Source of the DNA: Enterobacter sp. Bisph1
GTDB taxonomy: Bacteria > Pseudomonadota > Gammaproteobacteria > Enterobacterales > Enterobacteriaceae
Direction: 5' to 3'
DNA length: 64,000 nucleotides
Assembly (NCBI RefSeq): GCF_000814905.1
Contig: NZ_JXAG01000047.1
Span: forward strand, 1 to 64,000
A model generated the notes under the pieces. It saw nothing but the letters and a program-made list of their open reading frames with translations. It searched no databases and was not told the DNA's origin. The translations under genes and the position numbers were made by a program. Shown here one piece after another: positions 22,594-34,590 of the stretch (the first letter of the stretch is position 1; each line of letters starts with the position of its first letter).

Positions 22594-23727
22594 TTAAGCC
22601 TGCCCACCATTACTACCGGCGATGCTCGCCAATCGACTGCGCATTTGATCTTCCATAGAGATAAGCTCTTTTTCGACTTCAGCGCGACGCGTCCGGGCAT
22701 CAGCGGCAATTTTGACAGACTCTTCGAGTGTGTTGAGTAACCGCGACTGGACTTCTCGCAGTGTTTCAATATCCACGACTGAGCGTTCTACTTCGCGGGC
22801 CGTATCTATGGTGCCGGTTTGCAACATTTCGGCATTACGACGCAGTAAATCATTCGTGGTATCAGCAACGTCTTTTTGCAGCTTCGCGGCACGGCGATGA
22901 GTTTGCAGGGACATTGACAATGCGATCTGGTTTTTCCAGATGGGGATGGTCGAAAGAATGCTGCTCTGGATCTTTTCCGCCAGTGACTGGCTGTTACTTT
23001 GCATAAGACGGATTTGCGGTGCGCTTTGCATGGCAATGGTGCGTGACAACATCAAATCATGTAAACGACGCTCGAAACGCTGGATTCCGTCAAGAAGATC
23101 ACGTAAACGCTGCGCATCCAACGGACTGGCTGTTGCCTGAGCTTGCATTGCAGGTAACTCGTTCTGCTTAATTTCCTCAAGCTTTTGCTTACCCGCAACC
23201 AGATGTAGCGTGATTTGTTGGAAAACATCCCGGTTACGTTCAAAAAGGATCTCCAGCATCGAAAGATTACGCAGCAGTTCGACCATTGCCTGATTGAGTT
23301 TGCCTGTAATGGTATCGACCTGCTGCGCCAGCGTCTGGTACTCAAGCATCGTGCGTTCAATACGATTAAATAACGATCCCAGCAACGGAAGCGAGGCAAG
23401 CAGACCCGGCTTTTGCTCAAGAGCGCTGATATCCACTTTTTTGATTTTCTGAAGCAGATCGGTCAGTTGCCCGCCAATCACACCTGCGTCTTTGGCCCGT
23501 ACTTCCTGCATTAACGCGTCAGAAAATTGAGAAATTTGGTTCATGGTTTTCGCGCCAAACGAGAGCGAAGAAATCGGATCGTAGATATTTATCTCGCTGA
23601 AAATTCTATTCATTTCTTCTTTTTCAGCCAGGGTTAATGTTTCATTGCCGGGCAGATCGTTAATAACGGGGCTTTGCTGTGGAGATGTGGCAAGTTCGTG
23701 CGAGGTAATATCCGTCACCTTAAACAT
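22594..23727 (-). CDS. TelA-family (toxic anion resistance) protein
   Basis: 377-residue soluble, almost wholly helical protein. The region around residues 270-315 (IPIWKNQIALSMSLQ, followed by HRRAAKLQKDV and TTNDLLRRNAEML) is the hallmark of the TelA/KlaA family. Plasmid members confer tellurite resistance and others affect tolerance of envelope-active compounds; the molecular action is unknown. It precedes the XpaC-like gene by 14 bases, a likely two-gene operon. AAGG touches the ATG directly, an unusually short spacing. Flanks are more AT-rich than the backbone, suggesting acquisition. Confidence 0.8.
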   Translation of the reverse strand: MFKVTDITSHELATSPQQSPVINDLPGNETLTLAEKEEMNRIFSEINIYDPISSLSFGAKTMNQISQFSDALMQEVRAKDAGVIGGQLTDLLQKIKKVDISALEQKPGLLASLPLLGSLFNRIERTMLEYQTLAQQVDTITGKLNQAMVELLRNLSMLEILFERNRDVFQQITLHLVAGKQKLEEIKQNELPAMQAQATASPLDAQRLRDLLDGIQRFERRLHDLMLSRTIAMQSAPQIRLMQSNSQSLAEKIQSSILSTIPIWKNQIALSMSLQTHRRAAKLQKDVADTTNDLLRRNAEMLQTGTIDTAREVERSVVDIETLREVQSRLLNTLEESVKIAADARTRRAEVEKELISMEDQMRSRLASIAGSNGGQA

Positions 23728-23834
23728 CCTTATTGTTCAAAAAAATAGGCAGCAGTTTGTCTGAAATCATCTGCTTTTAAAAAAAATATTGACGCAAATA
23801 CAAGCAGCTATACGTTACAACAGCAGCAAAGTAT

Positions 23835-23863
23835 TAAACAGCCTATTTATTAGCAAGTATAAT
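23835..23863 (+). promoter_or_regulatory. Candidate promoter of yheTU-prkB
   Basis: TAAACA, 17-base spacer and a perfect TATAAT lie 29 bases before yheT, within the 164-base AT-rich gap next to the TelA gene. In E. coli yheT follows yheS, so a separate promoter would be needed here. Not tested against other candidates. Confidence 0.45.
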
Positions 23864-23891
23864 CATTGCCTGGTTCCTTACGTTTATTGAC

Positions 23892-24914
23892 ATGATGGCA
23901 GACATAACCCCTGCAAATTTCCATAATCCGATGGAAGAGACACATCTCTTTCATCCGATGCCGGGTGCGCGTAATCCGCATCTGCAAACGATGCTGCCAC
24001 GCATTTTGCGCCGTCGCCTGCAGTTCGATCCCTGGTGGCAGCGCCTTGAGTTACCGGATGGCGACTTCGTTGATTTGGCATGGAGTGAAGAGCCGCGTCA
24101 GGCGAAACACAAGCCGCGGCTGGTGGTGTTTCACGGCCTTGAAGGAAGCCTGCACAGCCCCTACGCGCACGGATTAATACATGCGGCGAAACAGCGCGGT
24201 TGGCTTGGCGTGGTGATGCATTTTCGCGGCTGTAGTGGGATTCCAAATCGCCTGAACCGTATTTATCACTCCGGTGAAACCGAGGATGGCACCTGGTTTT
24301 TACAGTGGCTACGTGAGGAGTTCGGCCCGGCACCCACTGCGGCGGTGGGTTACTCGCTGGGCGGGAATATGCTCGGCTGTTTACTGGCGAAAGCGGATGA
24401 TGATTTACCTGTCGATGCAGCGGTCATTGTCTCTGCACCGCTGGTGCTGGAAGCCTGCAGCGCGCATATGGATAAAGGCTTTTCTCGGGTCTATCAGCAC
24501 TATTTGCTCAATCTGTTGAAAGCCAATGCCGCACGCAAACTGCGTGCTTACCCCGGCTCGCTGCCCACCACCTTGCCTGCGCTGCGTAAATTACGTCGTA
24601 TCCGCGAGTTTGACGATCTGATTACCGCCAAAATCCATGGTTTTGCCGACGCGCTGGACTATTATCGCCGCTGCAGCGCGATGCCGGTATTGCCGGACAT
24701 TCGCAAACCGATGCTGATCATCCACGCGAAAGACGACCCGTTTATGGATCACCATGTCATCCCGGATAGCGGACATCTACCGTCTAATATTGAGTATCAG
24801 CTGACGGATCACGGCGGCCACGTCGGGTTTGTCGGCGGTACCTTACGTCGCCCGGAAATGTGGCTGGAAAAACGCATTCCGGCCTGGTTATCCACTTATC
24901 TGGAAAGACGATGA
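23892..24914 (+). CDS. yheT: Alpha/beta-hydrolase YheT
   Basis: 340-residue hydrolase of the YheT/EMB8 family. The nucleophile elbow is GYSLGGN near residue 155; [10 protein letters not shown] provides the oxyanion region, and KDDPFMD and HGGHVGF hold the acid and histidine. Its substrate is not established. Two ATG codons in tandem (MMAD) make the start ambiguous by one residue. The ATGA overlap with yheU implies coupling. Confidence 0.93.
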   Translation: MMADITPANFHNPMEETHLFHPMPGARNPHLQTMLPRILRRRLQFDPWWQRLELPDGDFVDLAWSEEPRQAKHKPRLVVFHGLEGSLHSPYAHGLIHAAKQRGWLGVVMHFRGCSGIPNRLNRIYHSGETEDGTWFLQWLREEFGPAPTAAVGYSLGGNMLGCLLAKADDDLPVDAAVIVSAPLVLEACSAHMDKGFSRVYQHYLLNLLKANAARKLRAYPGSLPTTLPALRKLRRIREFDDLITAKIHGFADALDYYRRCSAMPVLPDIRKPMLIIHAKDDPFMDHHVIPDSGHLPSNIEYQLTDHGGHVGFVGGTLRRPEMWLEKRIPAWLSTYLERR

Positions 24915-25129
24915 TTATTCCCTGGCAAGAGATTGACCCGCAGACGCTGGACAACCTGATTGAGAGCTTTGTCTTGCGCGAAGGCACTGATTATGGTGAA
25001 CATGAGCGTTCACTTGAGCAAAAGGTCGCCGATGTTAAACGACAGCTGCAACGCGGCGAAGCCGTGCTGGTGTGGTCGGAACTGCACGAGACGGTCAATA
25101 TTATGCCGCGCGGGCAGTTTCACGACTAA
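24911..25129 (+). CDS. yheU: YheU family protein
   Basis: 72-residue small acidic protein ([13 protein letters not shown]... to ...RGQFHD), of the UPF0270 family, highly conserved next to yheT and prkB. No function known. The start that overlaps the yheT stop by 4 bases was chosen over a longer in-frame start. Confidence 0.93.
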   Translation: MIIPWQEIDPQTLDNLIESFVLREGTDYGEHERSLEQKVADVKRQLQRGEAVLVWSELHETVNIMPRGQFHD

Positions 25130-25184
25130 CAGGCTTTAAGGCGGCTGGCTATACTGAAAACAATCGTTTATTCAGGGAGTTGCT

Positions 25185-26054
25185 ATGTCCGCCAAACATC
25201 CGGTTATTGCCGTCACGGGCTCCAGCGGCGCGGGAACCACCACTACCAGCCTCGCCTTCCGTAAAATCTTCGCCCAGCTCAATATGCATGCGGCCGAGGT
25301 GGAAGGTGACAGCTTCCACCGTTATACCCGCCCGGAAATGGATATGGCTATCCGTAAAGCCCGCGATCTGGGACGGCATGTGAGCTATTTCGGCCCGGAA
25401 GCCAATGATTTTCCGCTGCTGGAACAAACCTTTCATGAGTACGGCCAGAGCGGCAAAGGCCAGGCGCGCAAATATCTGCATACTTATGATGAAGCCGTAC
25501 CGTGGAATCAGGTGCCCGGCACATTTACCCCCTGGCAGCCATTGCCGGAGCCGACCGATGTGCTGTTTTACGAAGGGCTGCACGGTGGCGTAGTCACGCC
25601 GCATAACGATGTCGCACGGCATGTGGATTTACTCGTCGGCGTAGTGCCGATTGTCAATCTGGAGTGGATCCAAAAACTGGTACGCGATACCAGCGAGCGC
25701 GGGCATTCTCGTGAAGCGGTGATGGATTCCGTCGTGCGTTCGATGGAAGATTACATCAACTTTATTACGCCGCAGTTCTCCCGCACGCACATCAACTTCC
25801 AGCGCGTACCGACGGTGGATACCTCCAATCCTTTTGCCGCAAAAGGCATTCCGTCGCTGGATGAAAGTTTTGTGGTCATTCACTTTCGTAATCTGGAAGG
25901 GATTGATTACCCATGGCTACTGGCAATGTTGCAGGGTTCGTTTATCTCGCACATCAATACGTTAGTGGTACCGGGCGGGAAAATGGGGTTGGCGATGGAG
26001 TTGATTATGACGCCGCTGGTGCAAAGGCTGATGGAAGGCAAAAAAATTAAGTAA
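25185..26054 (+). CDS. prkB: Phosphoribulokinase-like protein PrkB
   Basis: 289-residue homologue of type I phosphoribulokinases. The P-loop is GSSGAGTTTT (about 12-21), where threonine replaces the lysine of classical Walker A as in bacterial CbbP enzymes. No RuBisCO gene is in the window, and the enterobacterial enzyme's physiological substrate is not settled. In E. coli it lies upstream of yhfA/crp as here. Confidence 0.92.
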   Translation: MSAKHPVIAVTGSSGAGTTTTSLAFRKIFAQLNMHAAEVEGDSFHRYTRPEMDMAIRKARDLGRHVSYFGPEANDFPLLEQTFHEYGQSGKGQARKYLHTYDEAVPWNQVPGTFTPWQPLPEPTDVLFYEGLHGGVVTPHNDVARHVDLLVGVVPIVNLEWIQKLVRDTSERGHSREAVMDSVVRSMEDYINFITPQFSRTHINFQRVPTVDTSNPFAAKGIPSLDESFVVIHFRNLEGIDYPWLLAMLQGSFISHINTLVVPGGKMGLAMELIMTPLVQRLMEGKKIK

Positions 26055-26060
26055 TACAGA

Positions 26061-26091
26061 AGCCCGGTACGCCGCGCGCCACCGGGCTTTT
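26061..26091 (+). terminator. Hairpin between prkB and yhfA
   Basis: AGCCCGGT / ACCGGGCT (8-bp stem, 12-base loop) followed by TTTTGGG, 6 bases after prkB. Weak T-tract; it probably ends the yheT-yheU-prkB transcript and abuts the end of convergent yhfA. Confidence 0.6.
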
Positions 26092-26095
26092 GGGA

Positions 26096-26500
26096 TCAGG
26101 CTTCGATAACTTCGTAAGAGTGCGTGATGTTTACCGCCTTTTCCAGCATCAGCGCCACGGAGCAATACTTCTCGGCTGAAAGGTCTACCGCGCGGGAAAC
26201 CGCCGCGTCTTTCAGCTCTTTGCCGGTGACGATAAAATGCAGGTTGATGTGAGTAAAATAGCGGGGAGCTTCTTCGCGACGCTCTGAAGTGAGTTTCACT
26301 TCGCAATCGGTCACCTCCTGACGCCCTTTTTGCAAAATTGAGACGACATCAATAGCGCTACAGCCGCCTGCCGCCATCAGCACCATTTCCATCGGGCTTG
26401 GCGCTTTGTCGCCGGAGTTGCCATCCATCAGAATCTGATGGCCCGAAGCGGACTCACCCAGGAAGGTTAACCCTTCAACCCATTTCACACGTGCCTGCAT
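26096..26500 (-). CDS. yhfA: OsmC/Ohr family protein YhfA
   Basis: 134 residues from MQARVKWVEG, the E. coli length; in-frame upstream codons extend into the crp promoter region and were not used. The OsmC fold shows GGCSAIDVV and EKYCSVALML, containing the two cysteines that act as peroxidatic thiols in the family. Divergent from crp; in E. coli the divergent promoter affects crp expression. Confidence 0.93.
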   Translation of the reverse strand: MQARVKWVEGLTFLGESASGHQILMDGNSGDKAPSPMEMVLMAAGGCSAIDVVSILQKGRQEVTDCEVKLTSERREEAPRYFTHINLHFIVTGKELKDAAVSRAVDLSAEKYCSVALMLEKAVNITHSYEVIEA

Positions 26501-26808
26501 TTTATTCACTCCGCAGTGACAAATTTCTTTACAGATTACGCGTACATAACAAAACTCGCAACGGAAGGCGACCTGGGTCATGCTGAAGCGAGACACCAGG
26601 AGACACACGGATAAAGCTATGCTAAAACAATCGGGATGCTACAGAGATACATAGAGTTTTATGCATGTACGCAAAGGACATCATACTTTTGAGACCGCAG
26701 ATGACGCTGACGGTCCATTTCCCAGGAAGCGGAAAGCTTAGATTGCAACCCTGGACGCAGGGGTTCATCCTGTGTCTGGAGACAGCTTATAACAGAGGAT
26801 AATCGCGC
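26501..26808 (+). promoter_or_regulatory. crp leader and divergent yhfA-crp control region
   Basis: This 308-base gap is similar to the E. coli crp leader by memory (AGGAGACAC, GGATGCTACAG, GCAAAGGAC and GCTTATAACAGAGGATAA are shared). GCAAAGGACATCATA near 26671-26685 matches the position of the CRP autoregulatory site in E. coli; its right half TCATA is 4 of 5 but the left half is weak. The start codon lies about 130 bases further on, so crp has a long leader. Confidence 0.6.
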
Positions 26809-27441
26809 ATGGTGCTTGGCAAACCACAAACAGACCCGACGCTTGAATGGTTCTTGTCTCATTGCCACATTCATAAGTACCCGTCGAAGAGCACGCTAAT
26901 TCACCAGGGTGAAAAAGCGGAAACGCTGTATTACATCGTTAAAGGCTCAGTGGCAGTGCTAATCAAGGATGAAGAGGGTAAAGAGATGATCCTCTCTTAC
27001 CTTAACCAGGGAGATTTTATTGGTGAACTGGGCTTGTTCGAAGAGGGTCAGGAGCGTAGTGCATGGGTACGCGCTAAAACTGCCTGTGAAGTGGCCGAAA
27101 TCTCCTATAAAAAATTTCGTCAGTTAATCCAGGTTAACCCGGACATCCTGATGCGTCTCTCTTCGCAGATGGCGCGTCGTCTGCAGGTGACGTCAGAAAA
27201 AGTAGGCAACCTGGCCTTCCTGGACGTAACCGGTCGTATCGCACAAACGCTGTTGAACCTGGCAAAACAGCCGGACGCAATGACCCACCCGGACGGCATG
27301 CAAATTAAAATTACTCGTCAGGAAATCGGTCAGATCGTTGGTTGTTCCCGCGAAACGGTGGGCCGTATTCTGAAAATGCTGGAAGATCAGAATCTGATTT
27401 CCGCCCACGGTAAAACCATCGTAGTTTACGGAACGCGTTAA
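26809..27441 (+). CDS. crp: cAMP-activated global regulator CRP
   Basis: 210-residue cAMP receptor protein, essentially identical to E. coli CRP by eye. The cyclic-nucleotide domain ([18 protein letters not shown], about 70-88) precedes the C-helix and the recognition helix-turn-helix ([18 protein letters not shown], about 168-186). Candidate CRP sites are seen in this window upstream of pckA, mdcA, ompR and crp itself. Confidence 0.99.
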   Translation: MVLGKPQTDPTLEWFLSHCHIHKYPSKSTLIHQGEKAETLYYIVKGSVAVLIKDEEGKEMILSYLNQGDFIGELGLFEEGQERSAWVRAKTACEVAEISYKKFRQLIQVNPDILMRLSSQMARRLQVTSEKVGNLAFLDVTGRIAQTLLNLAKQPDAMTHPDGMQIKITRQEIGQIVGCSRETVGRILKMLEDQNLISAHGKTIVVYGTR

Positions 27442-27486
27442 TCCGTCTAACGGCGCAGCATCACCGCTGCGTCGTTCTCCTTCCTC

Positions 27487-30790
<3,304 letters not shown>

Positions 30791-30807
30791 TCATAGATGA
30801 TTTTGAT

Positions 30808-30846
30808 AGTGAAAATATAATCACGAAATATGCATAAAAAATCACT
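30808..30846 (-). promoter_or_regulatory. Pair of ARG boxes for ArgR upstream of argD
   Basis: Two 18-base imperfect palindromes at 30808-30825 (AGTGAAAATATAATCACG) and 30829-30846 (TATGCATAAAAAATCACT) are separated by 3 bases, the spacing typical of ArgR operators, and lie 33 to 71 bases before the argD start. Confidence 0.8.
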
Positions 30847-30862
30847 GAATGGCAACCTGAAA

Positions 30863-31426
30863 TCAGCGATCGAGGAAGTTTTTCAATAACTGATGGCCCT
30901 GCTCGCTGAGAATGCTTTCCGGGTGGAACTGCACCCCTTCCAGATCCCACTCGCGGTGACGAATGCCCATAATCTCGTCGCTTTCACTCCAGGCGGTGAC
31001 TTCAAAGCACGCCGGTAGCGTAGGCGGATCGATTAACAGCGAATGGTAGCGGGTGACGGTTAACGGATTATTAAGCCCGCAGAAAACGCCCGTCGCGTTA
31101 TGGGTGATGGGGGATGTTTTGCCGTGCATTACTCGCTGCGCACGAATAATAGTGGCACCAAACACCTGGGCAATCGCCTGATGGCCAAGGCAAACGCCCA
31201 GTATCGGCAATTTACCCGCATAATGTTGAATCACCGCCAGCGAAACGCCGGACTCATCCGGCGTGCAGGGGCCCGGCGATATCACGATTTTGCGCGGCGC
31301 CAGCACGGCGATATCCGCGAGGGTTATCTCATCGTTACGCCGCACCTCTACCTGTGCCCCGAGCTCACAAAAATATTGATACAGGTTCCAGGTAAAGGAG
31401 TCGTAATTGTCGATAAGCAGGATCAT
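30863..31426 (-). CDS. pabA: Aminodeoxychorismate synthase glutaminase component PabA
   Basis: 187-residue class I glutamine amidotransferase that supplies ammonia to PabB for 4-amino-4-deoxychorismate (folate pathway). Catalytic Cys79 in GVCLGHQ and the His/Glu pair in FHPES are present. Starting at [11 protein letters not shown] matches E. coli; a longer frame reaches into fic and was not used. In E. coli pabA is cotranscribed with fic. Confidence 0.97.
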   Translation of the reverse strand: MILLIDNYDSFTWNLYQYFCELGAQVEVRRNDEITLADIAVLAPRKIVISPGPCTPDESGVSLAVIQHYAGKLPILGVCLGHQAIAQVFGATIIRAQRVMHGKTSPITHNATGVFCGLNNPLTVTRYHSLLIDPPTLPACFEVTAWSESDEIMGIRHREWDLEGVQFHPESILSEQGHQLLKNFLDR

Positions 31427-31457
31427 AGCGGCCTCAGAAGTGACAGACCGCCCTAGT

Positions 31458-32060
31458 TTACTCACTTTCGACGGCTTCGCTCACCACTTTATGAAACAGG
31501 TTAGCCAGCGGTGCTAAATCGCCCATCGCGCCCGTCTGGTTGGCATCGCGCCATTGGTCGGGGTCGATATCACGCCAGTCGAGGGTAAAACCGGCATGGA
31601 GCGCCAGCTGTTCGAAGAAGATGCGCTGGGCAATACCGTTGCCGAGGCGGAACGGATGCAGCACGTTGATCTCACAGTAATAATGCGCCAGCCGTTCAAC
31701 AAACGCCTCTTTCTCCAGCCCGCACAGCCACTCTTCATCTTCGAGCTGCTGCATCAGGGCGTTGCCCTCTTTTTCGATATATTCGAAATGGCAAAAACGG
31801 GTATCGCCCTCGTAAATGTCCACTTCGCGGATCTGCCCGGCCCAGTCGAAGACATCCTGATAGAGATGCTGATGAATGGCACAAAGATGCGGCAGACCGC
31901 GCACCATTGGGCCAAGCTCCAGGGTTGCGGCGCGCAAGGCGGTGAACTGCCAGGCAGCCTGTTCAAGCCGCTGTGGCTGGCGGATGCCCAACTCATTGCG
32001 CATCACATTCAGACCCGGATAGAGATACGGATCGCGTCCGTCGCCAAATTTATCGCTCAT
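31458..32060 (-). CDS. fic: Fic family protein (toxin-like)
   Basis: 200 residues from MSDKFGDG. Fic domain AMP-transferase family; the motif [12 protein letters not shown] (135-146) keeps the catalytic His135 but has Ile where most Fic proteins have the first Arg (HPFxxGNGRxxR). E. coli Fic also deviates here. Gly55, mutated in the E. coli fic-1 filamentation allele, is wild type. Its start overlaps the end of yhfG by 11 bases; YhfG is the cognate inhibitor-like partner. Confidence 0.93.
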   Translation of the reverse strand: MSDKFGDGRDPYLYPGLNVMRNELGIRQPQRLEQAAWQFTALRAATLELGPMVRGLPHLCAIHQHLYQDVFDWAGQIREVDIYEGDTRFCHFEYIEKEGNALMQQLEDEEWLCGLEKEAFVERLAHYYCEINVLHPFRLGNGIAQRIFFEQLALHAGFTLDWRDIDPDQWRDANQTGAMGDLAPLANLFHKVVSEAVESE

Positions 32061-32220
32061 ACTCCCTCCGCAGTTCTGCAAGACGCTCTTCGGCTTCCTC
32101 GCTACTCAGCGTTATCAGCTCGCTGTCGACGTTTTCCAGCCGTCTGCTGGCCTGAAAATTGGCATTGCGTCGCTGCTCCCAAAGGCGGGATTTTTGCCGG
32201 TCGGTGAGTTTTTTCTTCAT
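32050..32220 (-). CDS. yhfG: YhfG family small protein, Fic partner
   Basis: 56-residue, highly charged protein ([13 protein letters not shown]... to ...RREYER). In enterobacteria it is encoded directly ahead of fic and regarded as an antitoxin-like partner. The E. coli protein has 55 residues. Overlaps fic by 11 bases. Confidence 0.88.
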   Translation of the reverse strand: MKKKLTDRQKSRLWEQRRNANFQASRRLENVDSELITLSSEEAEERLAELRREYER

Positions 32221-32294
32221 TGCGCCTCCCTGTTTCACATATCTGTGCCCAAATTATATGCAGAAATGGGACGTTACGCCGGGAAGCTAAAGAA

Positions 32295-32316
32295 GCACGG
32301 GTCGAATGACCCGTGC
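32295..32316 (-). terminator. Hairpin downstream of ppiA
   Basis: GCACGGGTC / GACCCGTGC (9-bp perfect stem, GAAT loop), 10 bases after the ppiA stop, followed on the reverse strand by TTCTTTAG. The short T content makes it a moderate terminator. Confidence 0.65.
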
Positions 32317-32325
32317 CGGGGAAAC

Positions 32326-32907
<582 letters not shown>

Positions 32908-33054
32908 TTAACGAAGAGCAGTAAAGAAAGCGAGTTGCTTGATTCTAAAGAGCCGTCAGCCAGCAGGCCAGCCTTTTACCTAATTTTACGTAATTTGTAC
33001 CAGATGTAACGTCACACCGCTCACAACCTGCTGTGCCGTTCTGCTTTCTCCCCA

Positions 33055-34350
33055 TCAGGGGCGCAGACGATTAAATAGCACTTCTTCGCCACCGTTATCT
33101 ACTTTTATCCAGCTTTGGGCGGGCTGGGTAGTAGCAATAATGCGCCCTTGTCGAATCGACCAGCGCACCGGCGACTGGCAGCGCACCGCATCAAAACCGT
33201 TATCAACGGGCAAGATAATCATATTGGCCGGATTCCCGGTCTGAATACCGTACTTGGTTAATCCGCAGGTTCTGGCGCTGTTATCGGTGATCAGCCGCAG
33301 CCCATCAGTAATCTGCTGATAGCCCATCAACTGGCAAACATGCAGCCCCATATGCAGCACCTGCAACATATTGCCCGTGCCGAGCGGGTACCAGGGATCA
33401 AAAACGTCATCATGACCGAAACAAACGTTGATATCCGCCGCCAGCAGCTCTTTTACGCGCGTAATACCCCGACGTTTGGGATAATCGTCAAAACGCCCCT
33501 GCAAATGAATATTCACCAGCGGGTTAGCGACAAAGTTGATGCCGGAGAGTTTTAATAAGCGAAATAGACGCGAGGTATAGGCGCCATTGTAGGAGTGCAT
33601 GGCGGTGGTATGGCTGGCGGTAACGCGCGGGCCGATACCCATTTTCAACGCTAACGCCGCAACGGTTTCGACAAAACGCGACTGCTCATCATCGATTTCA
33701 TCACAGTGGATATCGAGGGGGCGGTCATATTTTTGCGCCAGCGCGAAAGCGATATGCAGTGACTCAACGCCATACTCACGGGTGAATTCAAAATGCGGGA
33801 TGGCACCCACGACATCCGCGCCAAGCTGGAGCGCCTCTTCAAGCAGTGCGGCACCGTTAGGATACGAGAGGATCCCCTCCTGCGGGAAGGCAACAATTTG
33901 CACCTCAATCCACGGGGCAACTTCCGCCTTGACCTCCAGCATCGCTTTTAACGCCGTCAGACTTGGATCGGAGACATCAACATGGGTACGCACAAACTGC
34001 ACGCCATTGGCCATTTGCCACTTCAGTGTCTGCCAGGCGCGCGCTTTGACATCTTCATGGCTCAACAACGCCTTGCGTTCGGCCCAGCGCTCAATGCCTT
34101 CAAACAGGGTGCCGGATTGGTTCCAGTGCGGCTCTCCGGCGGTCTGCGTAGTATCCAGATGAATATGCGGCTCGACAAAGGGCGGTAGCGCCAGTCCACC
34201 GCGTGCATTCAGGGCTTCAATATTATCGTTATGCGTCTCAGCCATCGGGGTGATTTCGCCAAAATGCCCCTTTTCAATGGCAATCTGCCATAACCCGTCG
34301 CGATCGGGTAAATGCACATTCTGAATTAACCAAAGCGGTGCTGCTGACAT
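33055..34350 (-). CDS. codA: Cytosine deaminase CodA
   Basis: 431-residue amidohydrolase that converts cytosine to uracil and ammonia. Metal and catalytic residues are visible: HIH (62, 64), HCDEIDD (His and Glu near 215-218) and [10 protein letters not shown] (Asp near 314), all as in E. coli CodA. Unlike the E. coli codBA operon there is no permease gene adjacent, and the gene sits where E. coli carries tsgA. It is divergent from nirB. Confidence 0.93.
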   Translation of the reverse strand: MSAAPLWLIQNVHLPDRDGLWQIAIEKGHFGEITPMAETHNDNIEALNARGGLALPPFVEPHIHLDTTQTAGEPHWNQSGTLFEGIERWAERKALLSHEDVKARAWQTLKWQMANGVQFVRTHVDVSDPSLTALKAMLEVKAEVAPWIEVQIVAFPQEGILSYPNGAALLEEALQLGADVVGAIPHFEFTREYGVESLHIAFALAQKYDRPLDIHCDEIDDEQSRFVETVAALALKMGIGPRVTASHTTAMHSYNGAYTSRLFRLLKLSGINFVANPLVNIHLQGRFDDYPKRRGITRVKELLAADINVCFGHDDVFDPWYPLGTGNMLQVLHMGLHVCQLMGYQQITDGLRLITDNSARTCGLTKYGIQTGNPANMIILPVDNGFDAVRCQSPVRWSIRQGRIIATTQPAQSWIKVDNGGEEVLFNRLRP

Positions 34351-34489
34351 AGCGTTACTCCCTTTTTTTCCCTGCGCTCATTTGTAGCAGACGCCGGAGT
34401 AAAAACCCTCATTTTTTGTACAGAAATTCCGCAAACCATAAATACCAGTGATATCCGCAACTTAGAAAAACCACTAAAAATCAAAGATC

Positions 34490-34505
34490 TACTCATTAAG
34501 TGGTA
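34490..34505 (+). promoter_or_regulatory. NarL/NarP 7-2-7 site of the nirB promoter
   Basis: TACTCAT-TA-AGTGGTA fits the TACYYMT heptamer pair with a 2-base gap. Its centre is 28 bases upstream of the FNR site centre, that is about -69.5 from the expected start, as in E. coli nirB. Confidence 0.8.
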
Positions 34506-34518
34506 TGCGAAGGTGTAT

Positions 34519-34559
34519 TTGATGTACATCAATAACCCACAAAGCTGAATCGTTAAGGT
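34519..34559 (+). promoter_or_regulatory. FNR-dependent nirB promoter
   Basis: A perfect FNR box TTGAT-GTAC-ATCAA spans 34519-34532 and the -10 box TAAGGT lies at 34554-34559, the sequence found in E. coli nirB. The spacing places FNR at about -41.5 (class II). Confidence 0.9.
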
Positions 34560-34590
34560 AGGCAGTAATAGAAAAGATATCGAGGCAAAA

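Noticed and set aside
23728..23891. Possible N-terminal fragment of the NAMPT gene on the far side of TelA/XpaC
   Set aside because: The 164 AT-rich bases show no frame resembling the NAMPT N-terminus, so a simple insertion splitting the gene is not supported; part of the gene must have been lost.
25185..25260. Apparent loss of the Walker A lysine in PrkB
   Set aside because: GSSGAGTTT is the normal P-loop form for type I phosphoribulokinases, so this is not a defect.
34430..34436. PurR-like CGCAAAC upstream of codA
   Set aside because: Only a half-site; the other half shows no match to the PurR palindrome.
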